Shown here piece by piece: positions 1 through 8,972 of a stretch of 64,000 nucleotides of DNA. The translations under genes were made by a program, and so were the position numbers. Under the pieces are notes generated by a model. It was not told where the DNA came from, did no database searches, and saw only the letters and a list, made by a program, of their open reading frames with translations. The stretch is from the NCBI GenBank assembly GCA_903896015.1, contig CAITWF010000009.1, positions 1-64,000 on the forward strand, given 5' to 3'. This DNA comes from an uncultured Opitutia bacterium (GTDB taxonomy: Bacteria > Verrucomicrobiota > Verrucomicrobiia > Opitutales > Opitutaceae). Each line of letters starts with the position of its first letter. Within the stretch, counting starts at the first letter, position 1.

Positions 1-14
1 ATCACCGCAGCGTC

Positions 15-60
15 GCCGCCGCTTGGCGGCTCGCCGCGGAAACCTGGCTCCGCTGCCAGG
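15..60. repeat. Two adjacent perfect hairpins
   Basis: Positions 15-20 and 25-30 form a 6-bp stem with a GCTT loop. Positions 43-48 and 55-60 form a second 6-bp stem with a TCCGCT loop. The first ten bases of the second hairpin (CCTGGCTCCG) recur in the perfect palindrome at 40025-40044, which suggests a dispersed REP-like element. The rest of 1-242 shows no gene I can support. Confidence 0.4.
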
Positions 61-242
61 GCCTGATTACCGTCTCAATCAACCAAAACGTGTTACCCAA
101 TTTACCGCGAAAATACGCCTGTAGTTAGGTTGGCAGCACAAAGCAAAGCCTTCTGAACCCACGTCGCGTTCGGTCACCCCATCCAATTACGATTGCACCG
201 AGAGCCTTCGCCATTCGTGATAGAAACCTCCCGATTCTCCCC

Positions 243-926
243 ATGCCACCTACCCTATCAAAACTATTTTTCGGCCGCCTCGCCGTAGCCGGTCTCAGCC
301 TCCTCGCTGCGATCGGTCTCAGCGCAGCACCCAAGGCCCACCCCGACACTTCCGGTTGGCCTTCGCTTTTCGCTGAGGATTTCTCCAATGCCACCACGAC
401 TCCCGGCGACTGGGCCTTCGAAAACGGCGTGCTCGTAGCCAAGAATCACGAGTCGCTCTGGACGAAGAAATCGTATGCCAACTTCGTGCTCGATCTGGAG
501 TTCAAGGTCGCGAAGGAGTCCAACAGCGGCGTGTTTCTTCACTCGGGCAACATCAAGGACGTGCTCGCCGCGCTCGAAATTCAAGTGCACGAGAACACCG
601 ACGGCGCGCTCTATGGGATGGTCGGAGCGATTTACAACGCCCAGCCGCCCTCGAAAGACATGGCCAAACCCGTCGGCGAATGGAATCACTTCACGATCAC
701 CTGCAAAGACAGCCATGTGTCGCTCATCTTCAACGGCGAGGAAGTCTTCGACGCCGACCTCAACACCTGGACTGAGCCGCACAAGAATCCGGACGGAACC
801 AAAAACAAATTCGCGAAGGCGCTGAAAGACTTCAGCCGCATCGGCCCCATCGGTCTCCAAGGACTCCACGGCAAAGCCCAAGCACCCGTTTGGTATCGTA
901 ACATCCGCATCATGGAAACAAAGTGA
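243..926 (+). CDS. Exported DUF1080 (3-keto-disaccharide hydrolase-type) protein
   Basis: The 227-residue product has a signal peptide (hydrophobic stretch about residues 11-28, then APKA). The rest is one DUF1080 concanavalin-like beta-sandwich with the usual landmarks: GDWAFENG near the start, the SNSGVFLHSG motif, an LEIQVHEN strand and a closing GLQGLHG...WYRNIRI segment. Family members are secreted or periplasmic and linked to sugar or 3-keto-glycoside hydrolysis in Verrucomicrobia, Planctomycetes and Bacteroidetes. It stands alone; the next gene is convergent. The substrate cannot be read from the sequence. Confidence 0.88.
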   Translation: MPPTLSKLFFGRLAVAGLSLLAAIGLSAAPKAHPDTSGWPSLFAEDFSNATTTPGDWAFENGVLVAKNHESLWTKKSYANFVLDLEFKVAKESNSGVFLHSGNIKDVLAALEIQVHENTDGALYGMVGAIYNAQPPSKDMAKPVGEWNHFTITCKDSHVSLIFNGEEVFDADLNTWTEPHKNPDGTKNKFAKALKDFSRIGPIGLQGLHGKAQAPVWYRNIRIMETK

Positions 927-1422
927 TATCGTTGGCGGAACCGGAATGCCCGGCGTGCGCCCTGCGGCGGAATCTCGTCCTGTGCTAGGGCGGGAGGCGG
1001 TCCATTCGGAGCGCAACAATCCACTGCATCGCCAGAATTTCCGCATAATATTTACTAACGACTTGGACCCGTCGGTCCAAACCCGGCACGGCCAGCGGAT
1101 GGCGGCTTGGCAGGGATAAAAGTCCAGCTGGGATGGGAGGCCTAGCGGCGGACGATCGACGCAATTTCCATCCAAACGGCGGTGAAAGGTCGCATTGATG
1201 CGTGCAAAATCGCGGGTCCCATCTGCAAAAGAAACGCGGCATCCTACATGGTCGCTAAAATCATCTCGTCGTGGGGCGCTGAGCGGATTGCCAAATGTTA
1301 ACCAGGTGCGCCGTGGCCTATTTCCATCTACTATTCTTAAAAATAATATCGTTCCTTTATCGCTGCCCGCGGGGGCTCCAGCTCCACCGGTTAAAGTCAA
1401 CCGACTCGGAGTGCGCGTCAGG
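927..1422. other. Intergenic region between convergent genes
   Basis: This 496-bp gap lies between two convergent stop codons. The only clear structure is a 7-bp perfect hairpin (1063-1069 with 1074-1080, loop CGTC). It has no downstream T tract, so it is not a typical intrinsic terminator. An AT-rich patch lies at about 1321-1360. No convincing coding sequence was found on either strand. Confidence 0.5.
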
Positions 1423-2301
1423 TCACTTCGACAATTTTATTTTCGCCGCGGGTGGCACATCCACCTGCGTAGTACCGATATCGGTCAACTCGACGGTGAT
1501 CGTCTCGTTTATTCCGCCGGACACAATTACCCCGCCCGGTCCGTTGTCGGCCTTGAGCTTGAGTTCATACTTGGTCACAGCCCCGTCTCGTAACCAGAGG
1601 CGAAAGGTCCCTTCCGCTCTGTCTGGCGGCGACTCCGTCCAGCCCGGCGGCGACAGCAGCAAGTCTGCGCCCCAGTCCGTGAGTTTCCCGGTGACGGTGT
1701 CTCCTTCGATCTTCATGTCCGTGTAATTCGCCGCGACGATCGCCAGTTCTTCGTGCGGCAGGTTCACGCCAGCAGGCAATTTCGGCCGGCCCGCCGAAGC
1801 CGATTCGGAATCGCTCCCAGACGATGAGCGGCGCTGTCCGGAGCTGGCACCTCCCGCGCCTCCGCCGACCCCGCTTCGGCTGCGTTTGCCTCGGGCGCTG
1901 GCCGAAGTCGTATTGCCCGGTTCGTTCCGGCTGCCGCTGTCCGAGCCAGTGCTCGCGACGAACGCAGTCGTGGGGGTCACCCACGTCCCGTTGTTGTCGA
2001 CGACGTATTTGCTGTCGCCGAGAAACACCGTGTTCACCTCCCCGGCGGCGCCGGACTTCGCACTGGACGGAGCCGGCCCCGCGTATCCGGCAAAGGTCAG
2101 GAGTGAGTAGCCGTCGGCCGTCGTCTTGCCGCGCATCTCCAGCGTGCGCGATTTCAGGGCGATCTTTGTTGTCCAACTGTAATTTCCCACGGTGGACAAC
2201 TTCATCGCCGCCACGATTGCGTCGTCCGTCGGATCAGCCCTGACCAACGCGGCGGCACTGAGAAGCAAGGCTGATGCGAAAAGAGCAGTGAACAATTTCA
2301 T
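1423..2301 (-). CDS. Exported protein of unknown function with a Ser/Gly/Arg-rich linker
   Basis: The 292-residue product has a clean signal peptide (residues 1-22, ending AALVRA). A predicted beta-rich N-terminal part follows (about 25-110), then a low-complexity Ser/Gly/Arg linker (about 115-165), then a second beta-rich part (about 170-292) with alternating hydrophobic strands. The pattern of strands around a linker loosely recalls LolA/LppX-like lipid-binding folds, but I see no diagnostic motif. A LexA-like inverted repeat lies about 65 bp upstream of the start. No function is assigned. Confidence 0.7.
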   Translation of the reverse strand: MKLFTALFASALLLSAAALVRADPTDDAIVAAMKLSTVGNYSWTTKIALKSRTLEMRGKTTADGYSLLTFAGYAGPAPSSAKSGAAGEVNTVFLGDSKYVVDNNGTWVTPTTAFVASTGSDSGSRNEPGNTTSASARGKRSRSGVGGGAGGASSGQRRSSSGSDSESASAGRPKLPAGVNLPHEELAIVAANYTDMKIEGDTVTGKLTDWGADLLLSPPGWTESPPDRAEGTFRLWLRDGAVTKYELKLKADNGPGGVIVSGGINETITVELTDIGTTQVDVPPAAKIKLSK

Positions 2302-2365
2302 GTGGGCAAAGCGTGGGTAGTAGTTGGTGGGTCAGACGGCGGCTGAATACAGGAGTTCCGTTACA

Positions 2366-2379
2366 CGAACACATGTTCA
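2366..2379. promoter_or_regulatory. LexA-like inverted repeat
   Basis: The sequence CGAAC-ACAT-GTTCA contains GAACA-CA-TGTTC and matches the CGAAC-N4-GTTCG type of LexA box at all but the last base. It lies 65-78 bp upstream of the exported-protein gene that starts at 2301. One short site could occur by chance. Confidence 0.25.
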
Positions 2380-2574
2380 GATTCACGCACGTTGACTGAG
2401 TGCCGCAAGCGCACCTGCGCAGCGGGGCTCCAGTGGACACTCGGTTATCACTCCACGGATGAAATGAAACCGATTCCGAGCCTGCCCATGGCGGCTCGCC
2501 TTTTCCGAATTTTCTGCGGGCACACATTTCGGGGCGCGGGGCAGGTCGATCGGGCCCTCCGTTCGGGCGAACCA

Positions 2575-4008
2575 TCACTCCGTATCGCCTGCGGCTTCGG
2601 TGCGGAGCCCGTGAAGTTTCAGTTTCTCGCGCACGGTGAGCCGCGACCAGCCGAGGAGCTGTGCCATCTGCGTGATGTTGCCCGTAGTCGTGGCGAGCGC
2701 CTGCGCGAGCAGCTCGCGCTCGACCGCCGCGAACACATTAGCAATCGCCCCCGCGCTCGGCTCGCGTCGCGCGCGCGCCAGCGCCTCTTCGCACAACACC
2801 ACCAGCGTCCGTGCCCCGCTGTCCGCGCTCGCGCCCGACGGGCCCTGCGCCAGCGCCGTGCGCGCGAGTTCCTCCGTGATCGAATAGCCATGCGCGCCGA
2901 GCAACATGCGCTTCACGACGTTTTCCAACTGCCGCACATTGCCCGGCCATGGTTGCGCCGAGAGAAATTTCACTGCGGCCGGCTGCACCGCCGCTACGCC
3001 GCCCAGATCCGCACCGTGGCGCGTGACAAAGTATTTCACGAGCGCCGGGATATCCTCTCGCCGATCGCGAAGCGGCGGCAACGGAATTACCACGACGTTT
3101 AGCCGATACCACAGATCCTCACGGAATTTTCCGGCCGTCACGAGCGAAGACAAATCACGGTGTGTCGCAGCAATCACGCGCACGTCGACCGGAATGGAGT
3201 CGCGCCCGCCGACCCGCGAAAACACACGCTCCTGCAAAACACGCAACAGTTTCGCCTGCGTATCCAGCGAAAGATCGCCGATTTCATCGAGGAAGAGCGT
3301 GCCGTGATCGGCCTGCTCGAAGCGGCCGATGCGCCGCTGATCGGCGCCGGTAAACGCGCCCTTTTCGTGGCCGAACAGTTCGCTCTCAAGCAGGTTAGCC
3401 GGAATGGCAGCGCAGTTGACCGCGACGAATGCACAGCCCTTGCGATCGCTGTGCTGCCAGAGTGCGCGGGCGACGAGTTCCTTGCCCGTGCCGGTCTCAC
3501 CGAGAATCATGATCGAGACGGGTTTTTCTGCGACGCGACCGATCTCCTTGTAGACCGCCTGCATTGCTCGGCTTTGGCCCACGAGCGCGATCTCGCGGGA
3601 GGCCTCGGTGCCGAGCGCGACTTTTTCCCGACCGCGGCGGCCCGCGTTCGCAGCCTTGGCCAGGACCGGAAACAGCTCCTCCATCTCAAACGGTTTGAGA
3701 ATGTAGTCGAAGGCGCCCCGCCGCGTCGCCTCGATCGCTGTCTCGGTCGTGCCATGCGCCGTCATGAGCACGACCGGCAGGTTCGGCAGTTCGTCGCGCA
3801 GCGTATCTATCAGTTCGAGACCGGAGACACCGGGCATTCTCAGATCGGTGAGCACGCAGTCAAAATCCTCTTCGAGCGCCGCCTTCAGTCCGCGATCGCC
3901 GTCGGGGAAGCCGACCACTTCGTAACCCTCGCCCGTAAGCACGCGCTCAAGGGCACCGCGCGCGGACGCATCGTCGTCGATCAGACAGATTCGGTGTGGC
4001 GTGCTCAT
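2575..4008 (-). CDS. NtrC-family sigma-54-dependent response regulator
   Basis: The 477-residue product has the full NtrC architecture. An N-terminal receiver carries the acidic cluster DDD at 11-13, phosphoacceptor D55 (VLTDLRMPG) and the conserved Lys in ILKPFE. The AAA+ domain (about 140-375) has Walker A GETGTGKE, the sigma-54 contact loop GAFTGA and Walker [11 protein letters not shown]-terminal Fis-type helix-turn-helix ends with [10 protein letters not shown]. It should activate sigma-54 promoters after phosphorylation by the kinase encoded just upstream; the two genes overlap by 4 nt. No target operon is evident nearby. Confidence 0.95.
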   Translation of the reverse strand: MSTPHRICLIDDDASARGALERVLTGEGYEVVGFPDGDRGLKAALEEDFDCVLTDLRMPGVSGLELIDTLRDELPNLPVVLMTAHGTTETAIEATRRGAFDYILKPFEMEELFPVLAKAANAGRRGREKVALGTEASREIALVGQSRAMQAVYKEIGRVAEKPVSIMILGETGTGKELVARALWQHSDRKGCAFVAVNCAAIPANLLESELFGHEKGAFTGADQRRIGRFEQADHGTLFLDEIGDLSLDTQAKLLRVLQERVFSRVGGRDSIPVDVRVIAATHRDLSSLVTAGKFREDLWYRLNVVVIPLPPLRDRREDIPALVKYFVTRHGADLGGVAAVQPAAVKFLSAQPWPGNVRQLENVVKRMLLGAHGYSITEELARTALAQGPSGASADSGARTLVVLCEEALARARREPSAGAIANVFAAVERELLAQALATTTGNITQMAQLLGWSRLTVREKLKLHGLRTEAAGDTE

Positions 4009-5390
4009 GGGCGGCTATCCTGTGGTGATGCCTTATTGAGCGGCAAGCGCACGGCGAAACGCGAGCCCGAGCCGGGCGCACTTTGAAACGTGATCTTGCC
4101 GCTCTGATTTTCGACCAGCCGCGCCACAATGGAGAGACCGAGTCCCGTGCCAGTCGACTTAGTTGTAAAAAAAGGATCGAAGAGGCGCGTCTGGATTTTG
4201 GCCGGAATGCCGGGCCCATTGTCCGTGACCGAAAGCACCGCCACTTCCGCTGATTTGCCGAGGGACGGGTCGCGCTCGCGACTGACCGCGAGTTCGATCC
4301 GCCCCGGCCCGCCTTCCATCGCCTCGCGCGCGTTGCGGACTAAATTCAGCATGATTTGCCGAAGTTGGTTTGCATCAATTTTGACCGTAACCGGAGCCGA
4401 CGCGTCCACCGCAAGTTCCACGCCGGCCTCTGCCAGTTCCGGTCCGACGAAGACCGCAAATTCGCGCAGCCATGCGGCGAGTTCGGTCTGGCCCAGCGCC
4501 GCTTCAGCGGGCCGCGCGTAGCCCAGCACATCGCGGACGATGCGCTCAAGGCGGTCGACTTCGCCGGTGAGCGCCGCCACGTCTTCGCGAGCCTCCTCCA
4601 CCAGCAGCGTCCGTCGGAGCGTATAGAGCCGGGCTTTCATTGCGGTGAGCGGATTGCGAATTTCGTGCGCGACGCCCGTGGCGAGCGTGCCGAGGGCCGC
4701 GAGTTTCTCCCGCTTCGCAAGGAGCGCCTCGCTGTCCACGAGTTGTTCGCGGAGCGGGCGGACGACATCGCCATAAAGCAACGCGGCGACGGCCGCGACG
4801 GCTGCCAGCAGCAGCACGAGGCAGCCGAAGATCAGATTCCGCATCCGCAGCAGCGAATTGAGCGATGCTCCGAGGAACGCGCGCACTTCCTCGTCGTGCG
4901 CTGCGGCAAAATCGTCCGCCGTGCTCTGCAAGCGATCCACGGTGTCGTCGAACATCACGACGGTGTCGCGATTGAGAGGCTCGGTCCAGTTGTGCGTCGA
5001 AACTTGCAGAGCGTCGAGCTTGATAAAGTACGTGCGGGTTTCTTCGGCCATCTGCCGGGCAATGCGCCGCTCGCTTTCGCTGAGTTCGCCCGCCAGTCGC
5101 GCACCGAGCCACGCGACGAGCTGCTGCCGCCTTTTCTTGATGACGATCGCGCTGTCATCCGAGGCATCCGTGCCAATGCGCAGCAACGCCCCGTGCAGGT
5201 CGTCAATGGCGCCCCGAAACTGGCGCGCCAGCGAAGTGGCTTCCAACTCCGCGTGTGCCAGGCGTTGGAGTTTGTCATCCGCATCGCGTTGCACCGCGAC
5301 CGCCAGGACTCCGCAGATCAGCAGCGTCAGGCCGAGCCCGGCCAGCAAGAGGATAAGTCGGCGCTGAAACGCGCGGGAGAGCGTGGTCAT
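4005..5390 (-). CDS. Membrane sensor histidine kinase (NtrB-like partner)
   Basis: The 461-residue product has a first transmembrane helix at about 11-33, an extracytoplasmic helical sensor of roughly 150 residues, and a second helix at about 186-207. Then comes a HisKA domain with H242 in AHEIRNPLTA and a HATPase domain with N box (NLVRNAREAM), DNGPGIP, and TGLGLSIVARLV. It presumably autophosphorylates and passes phosphate to the sigma-54 activator, whose start codon overlaps its stop. The extracytoplasmic part resembles four-helix-bundle sensors; the ligand is unknown. Confidence 0.94.
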   Translation of the reverse strand: MTTLSRAFQRRLILLLAGLGLTLLICGVLAVAVQRDADDKLQRLAHAELEATSLARQFRGAIDDLHGALLRIGTDASDDSAIVIKKRRQQLVAWLGARLAGELSESERRIARQMAEETRTYFIKLDALQVSTHNWTEPLNRDTVVMFDDTVDRLQSTADDFAAAHDEEVRAFLGASLNSLLRMRNLIFGCLVLLLAAVAAVAALLYGDVVRPLREQLVDSEALLAKREKLAALGTLATGVAHEIRNPLTAMKARLYTLRRTLLVEEAREDVAALTGEVDRLERIVRDVLGYARPAEAALGQTELAAWLREFAVFVGPELAEAGVELAVDASAPVTVKIDANQLRQIMLNLVRNAREAMEGGPGRIELAVSRERDPSLGKSAEVAVLSVTDNGPGIPAKIQTRLFDPFFTTKSTGTGLGLSIVARLVENQSGKITFQSAPGSGSRFAVRLPLNKASPQDSRP

Positions 5391-5533
5391 GGTGGTCAGC
5401 AGTTTACCGGTCAGTGGTAATCAAGCGGCCAGCGGCATGGGTTACGAGACGAAGGTCGATCGCTGTAAACCACGGCATGACAGCATGATGTATTCTAAAA
5501 CCCGGGAGGCACGCGAGGTGCAAAACGGCGGCC

Positions 5534-5959
5534 ATGAACTTTCGACACGACGACTCATCGCTCGGTGCCGCACCCGTCGAAATTTCGCCAGCTACGATGC
5601 CGCCGAAGGTGCTCGTGGTGGATGATTCGAGGGAGATTCGAGCGTGCATCGGATTTATTCTTCGCACCAGCGGCTATCGGGTACGTGAAGCGGAAGACGG
5701 CTTGGAGGCACAATTGATTCTCTTCAACGAGCACCCCGCCCTCGTGATGACCGACTTGGAGATGCCGGTCTGCGATGGCTGGGACGTGATCGCATTCTGC
5801 CACGCGCATCAGCCCGCCACCCCAGTCATCGTGATCTCGGGCGTCGCCTGCGGCCAGCGGCCGGACCTCGAGTGCTGGGCCGCCGCCTATCTCACCAAGC
5901 CTTTCAGCATCGCGCGTCTGCGCGCGGAAGTTCAACGCCTTGTTCCCCTGGCCGCCTAG
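5534..5959 (+). CDS. Stand-alone receiver-domain response regulator
   Basis: The 141-residue product is a single CheY-like receiver after a 22-residue leader. It has the acidic pair VVDDS, phosphoacceptor D74 in MTDLEMP, the conserved Ser in VIVISG and the Lys in YLTKPF. There is no output domain. It begins a plus-strand series: an exported repeat protein and another lone receiver follow within 700 bp. An internal ATG (codon 22) is an alternative start. It is probably a phosphorelay intermediate or an allosteric partner; the cognate kinase is not identifiable here. Confidence 0.9.
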   Translation: MNFRHDDSSLGAAPVEISPATMPPKVLVVDDSREIRACIGFILRTSGYRVREAEDGLEAQLILFNEHPALVMTDLEMPVCDGWDVIAFCHAHQPATPVIVISGVACGQRPDLECWAAAYLTKPFSIARLRAEVQRLVPLAA

Positions 5960-6029
5960 CGCGGCCTGCATAAACCCAACAACCGGTCGGCCGCCGCAAC
6001 CTGGAGGACGACCGAAAATTTACCGCGCC

Positions 6030-6614
6030 ATGCTCAGTGAGCTCCTCTACCGCCCCCACCTCTTGAAATTCACGATGGCCATGTTTTTCGCCGCGCAGAT
6101 GCTCGGATGGATCACCTATGCGCAGGCCGCGGAGGGCGCGGCCCCCGCCGCCTCCGCTCCGCCACCGCCGCCGCCCAATTCGCTCACCGCCGTGCGCCGC
6201 AGCCTGCGCGAGTTTGATCGCTTCCTCGATCACCACCCGCTGCTGGAAGACAACTTGCGTCGCGAACCGACGCTGACGACCGACCGGGCATTCCAGGCGA
6301 AGAACCCGGACCTGCAAATCTTCCTGACCGCCAACCCCAACGTCATCTCCGGTCTCCAGATCTACCCCCGGTACTTTCTCAACCGCGCCCTGCTCCGCGA
6401 GGCGAACGCACCGCTCACGTTCGGCGAACTCTCGCCGCTGCGGGATTTGTTTGTGCAGGAACCCGGATTGGAGCGCGCCCTCACCCAGAATCCGATGCTG
6501 ATCCGCGATCCGGCGTTTCTCCAATCGCACAAGGCCCTCGGCGATGTCCTCGGCGGAAATCCGGTGCTCGCCCGCGTCTTTCTGCCGGCCGCCGCGCCGT
6601 CGGACCCCAAATAA
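6030..6614 (+). CDS. Exported protein with FL..HP/NP repeats
   Basis: The product is about 194 residues from the ATG at 6030; the ATG at 6075 is an alternative start that fits the hydrophobic segment better. A signal peptide ends at AQAAEG, followed by an Ala/Pro linker. The body repeats a pattern of the kind FL..HP.L...L...P.L..D..F...NP.L..FL...NP. The same pattern occurs in the lipoprotein at 15157-15753, and both lie next to lone response regulators. I do not recognise a named family. The helical repeats suggest a periplasmic scaffold or binding protein. Confidence 0.75.
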   Translation: MLSELLYRPHLLKFTMAMFFAAQMLGWITYAQAAEGAAPAASAPPPPPPNSLTAVRRSLREFDRFLDHHPLLEDNLRREPTLTTDRAFQAKNPDLQIFLTANPNVISGLQIYPRYFLNRALLREANAPLTFGELSPLRDLFVQEPGLERALTQNPMLIRDPAFLQSHKALGDVLGGNPVLARVFLPAAAPSDPK

Positions 6615-6615
6615 C

Positions 6616-7062
6616 ATGCCCCCCATCCGCCCACCGAAAACACGGCCCGCTGGCCCAACCGCCCGCATCGCCTGCCGCCCGGCACCAGCCGCAACCGTTC
6701 TCCTCGTCGATGACGACGCCGCAGTGCGCAGCAGCCTGCAACGCGTCCTCGCGCTGGAAGGCTGGCAAATCGCGGTCGCCACCGATGGCGAGAATGCCCT
6801 CGACCAACTCGCCACCCTGCAACCCGACCTCCTCATCACTGATCTTTGCATGGCTGCCGTCAGCGGTTGGGACATCCTGTTTCACGAAAGCCTCCAGCGG
6901 CCCACGCTGCCCATCTTCGTCATTTCCGCGCTTCCGGCCTCCGCATTCGCCGGCGCGGATCGGTTCGCGACCGCGTTCTTCCAGAAGCCGCTCGATCTCG
7001 ACGCACTCGTGGCGGCGATTCACCGCCAGTTGAAAACCGCCGGCGCGCACGCTGTGACCTGA
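6616..7062 (+). CDS. Stand-alone receiver-domain response regulator
   Basis: The 148-residue product starts at the ATG one base after the previous stop codon. A proline-rich leader of about 26 residues precedes a single receiver with VDDDAAVR, phosphoacceptor D76 (LLITDLCMA), the Ser in FVISALP and the Lys in FFQKPLDLDAL. It is a close paralog of the frameshifted receiver at 14142-14602, sharing the block PDLLITDLCMA. There is no DNA-binding domain. It is almost certainly co-transcribed with the repeat-protein gene upstream. Confidence 0.9.
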   Translation: MPPIRPPKTRPAGPTARIACRPAPAATVLLVDDDAAVRSSLQRVLALEGWQIAVATDGENALDQLATLQPDLLITDLCMAAVSGWDILFHESLQRPTLPIFVISALPASAFAGADRFATAFFQKPLDLDALVAAIHRQLKTAGAHAVT

Positions 7063-7105
7063 CGTCACCCGCACTCAATTCGCCCAACGTACACCGTCCC
7101 GCGCC

Positions 7106-7177
7106 ATGATTATCATAGTCACGATTCTCGCCCTCCTCGTCGCCCTCGTCGCCACCGAAACCCACGGCACCGAGTGA
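7106..7177 (+). CDS. Possible 23-residue membrane peptide
   Basis: ATG at 7106 opens a 23-codon frame encoding one hydrophobic helix (MIIIVTILALLVALVA) followed by a short polar tail. It lies between a receiver gene and the pilin-like gene. No Shine-Dalgarno sequence is evident. Small single-helix proteins are common and often missed, but a chance reading frame is equally possible. Confidence 0.25.
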   Translation: MIIIVTILALLVALVATETHGTE

Positions 7178-7238
7178 GTGACGCACTTCCCTCCCTTTCA
7201 GCCGTCGTAAAACCAAATCGCCTATCACGGTTCCTCCC

Positions 7239-7592
7239 ATGAATTCATCTCTCCGTAGCGCCCGCGGCTTCACCCTCGTCGAAATAATGATCGTCGTCGT
7301 CATCATCGGTCTCCTCGCCGCGATGGCACTCCCCGCGTTTCAGCGCGTCCGGCAATCGTCGCAGGACAAGACCGTCCTCAACAACGCCCGCCAGCTCGCC
7401 GCCGCCGCTGATCAATATTTCCTGGAAAACGGCGTCTCCTCGGTCCTCCAAACCGATCTCGTCGGCTCCACCAACTACGTCAAGGCGCTCAACCTCGTCG
7501 CCAGTGAGTCCTATCCGTCCGGCTTCACCGAGGGCGTCACCATCACCGTCAGCGGCGTCGCCGGACAAAGGACCATCACCTACTCCCCCTGA
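7239..7592 (+). CDS. Type IV pilin-like (prepilin) protein
   Basis: The 117-residue product has a class III signal: a short basic leader, then the prepilin peptidase site G10/F11 in RGFTLVEIMIVVVIIG, with the conserved Glu at position +5 (E15) of the mature protein. The long hydrophobic N-terminal helix and small C-terminal domain fit a pseudopilin or the short major pilin-like proteins of Verrucomicrobia and Planctomycetes. No pilus or type II secretion assembly genes are in the window, so the machinery must lie elsewhere. Confidence 0.92.
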   Translation: MNSSLRSARGFTLVEIMIVVVIIGLLAAMALPAFQRVRQSSQDKTVLNNARQLAAAADQYFLENGVSSVLQTDLVGSTNYVKALNLVASESYPSGFTEGVTITVSGVAGQRTITYSP

Positions 7593-7661
7593 GTAAACCC
7601 GTGAATTCACCCGAGCGTTCCTCCACCGAATCCACCTCTTGAACCACAGACTTTCTTCATC

Positions 7662-8345
7662 GTGAGCTATCTCCCCTCCATACCGTTTCCCAGTGGCGCA
7701 ACCTCCGCTCGCAACCTCCAGGCAGACGGTGATGCGCCCGACCGCCTCCCGGCCAATTCCGCCGCGCTCCTTGAGCTCGTGCTGATCGCGCGCGCCGGCG
7801 ATCTGGAGGCACAATCCGAACTTTTCCATCGGTACGCCAAACGCATCGGAGCCTTCGTGCGCACGATCGTCCGTCAACCGAGCGGCGTGGACGACATCGT
7901 CCAAGTCACCTTCATCAAAATGATTCGCCGTCTGCCGCAGCTCCGCGAGGCGGCGACGTTTGAGCCGTGGCTGTTCACGCTCGCGCGCAACACCGCCTTC
8001 GATGCGCTGCGCCGCGCGCGCCACCAGCCCGCGACGGTGTCGGACGACGGCACGTTCATTCACGCCTGCGACGAAACCGACGCCCGGCTGCTGCCCGAAA
8101 TCCACGAGGCGCTTGAGTTCGCTTTGGCCAAACTCAGCCACAAGGATCAAAATCTCGTCCGACTCATCGTGCAGGGAGTCAGCTATGAGGATGCGGCCCG
8201 ATCCGAGGGCCTCACGATCGGCGCGGTCAAGCTGCGGCTCAATCGTGTACGACCGTTCTTGCGCGCCAGCGTCGGCGAAGCCATCGGCCGGCCGGCTCCT
8301 CTCGAGGGAAATTTCCGGGCTCCTCCCCGCGCGCGCGCGGCCTGA
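7662..8345 (+). CDS. RNA polymerase sigma-70 family factor (ECF type)
   Basis: The 227-residue product, from a GTG start, has region 2 (about 45-115: LFHRYAKRIGAFVR, DDIVQVTFIKM, FEPWLFTLARNTAFDALRR) and region 4 (about 145-205: LSHKDQNLVRLIVQG, GLTIGAVKLRLNR). It is related to the second sigma factor at 49539-50180, with a near-identical recognition-helix block. No anti-sigma gene is adjacent. It sits between the pilin gene and a PRC-barrel gene in an accessory region. The ECF subgroup is not assignable by eye. Confidence 0.88.
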   Translation: MSYLPSIPFPSGATSARNLQADGDAPDRLPANSAALLELVLIARAGDLEAQSELFHRYAKRIGAFVRTIVRQPSGVDDIVQVTFIKMIRRLPQLREAATFEPWLFTLARNTAFDALRRARHQPATVSDDGTFIHACDETDARLLPEIHEALEFALAKLSHKDQNLVRLIVQGVSYEDAARSEGLTIGAVKLRLNRVRPFLRASVGEAIGRPAPLEGNFRAPPRARAA

Positions 8346-8366
8346 GGCCCTGATCACCGTCGGGAT

Positions 8367-8392
8367 CGCGCGCGTTGTCCGCAACGCGCGCG
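8367..8392 (+). terminator. GC-rich hairpin after sigma factor gene
   Basis: A perfect 11-bp stem with a 4-nt loop lies just downstream of the sigma factor stop codon. It lacks the T run of an intrinsic terminator, so it could instead be an RNA-stabilising hairpin. Confidence 0.35.
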
Positions 8393-8472
8393 CTGCGCGC
8401 CCGACCCGGCAACCGCCATGCCGGGCGCGGCACCTTGTTGATTCACGCTCCATCGACTAATGCGGGAATATC

Positions 8473-8530
8473 TCCGGGGAGCGTCTGCTTCCCGCCGACA
8501 CCCGGACGCGGGACGCCTGCGCTCCCCGGA
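8473..8530. repeat. Inverted repeat, possible dispersed intergenic element
   Basis: The arms TCCGGGGAGCG (8473-8483) and CGCTCCCCGGA (8520-8530) are perfectly complementary. The left arm runs into AGCGTCTGCTTCCCG (8480-8494), which recurs with one mismatch in the intergenic stretch at 34913-34927. Confidence 0.45.
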
Positions 8531-8972
8531 AAATAGGTCGCTATGCTGTCAGTCTGCAACGCGAGCCTCCGTCCCTTCGCGGGGCGGCGCACGCCCGCTG
8601 TCGCCGGAGACTCGCGGCACCTTGGCTGCGGCGACGCGCCGTGCGCCGATCGCGTGCGCCCCGCCGCCGATGGCGACGAACGCGCCCCCTTGGTTCGCCA
8701 CTGGCCACCCACTGACACCTGCCTTACCGATCGCCTGCGGTAGCAGTCGTGCCCGAAAAAAACTTTTCACGCCCAAATCCACGCCGTTGGACGGCGGCGA
8801 TCACCGGCGCACACGCCACGCCGCATCTTCGCAAGCAACTCAACTCCAAGCAGGATTGGTCCGTCTCCGCACTCCGGCGCGGGGTTCGTTTTCGCCCCGG
8901 TCCGGCGCCGGGATGCGCCGCAAATTTCCCGGAAAAACCTGCGTGGCACCGGCCGTGCAAAGGGAACGGTGT

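Larger units (their letters stand above)
8346..8972. other. 627-bp intergenic region with strong inverted repeats
   Basis: Two clear structures are present. An 11-bp perfect stem (8367-8377 with 8382-8392, loop TCCG) follows the sigma factor gene by about 20 bp and may end or protect its transcript, although no T tract follows. A second 11-bp inverted repeat spans 8473-8530. Open frames through this stretch lack signal peptides, start signals or recognisable motifs, so I call none. A promoter for the PRC-barrel gene should lie near the right end. Confidence 0.5.

Noticed and set aside
8460-8972. N-terminal extension of the PRC-barrel protein
   Set aside because: The frame is open upstream, but the ATG at 8973 has a ribosome site and starts a proper signal peptide; the extension is low-complexity and crosses an inverted repeat.
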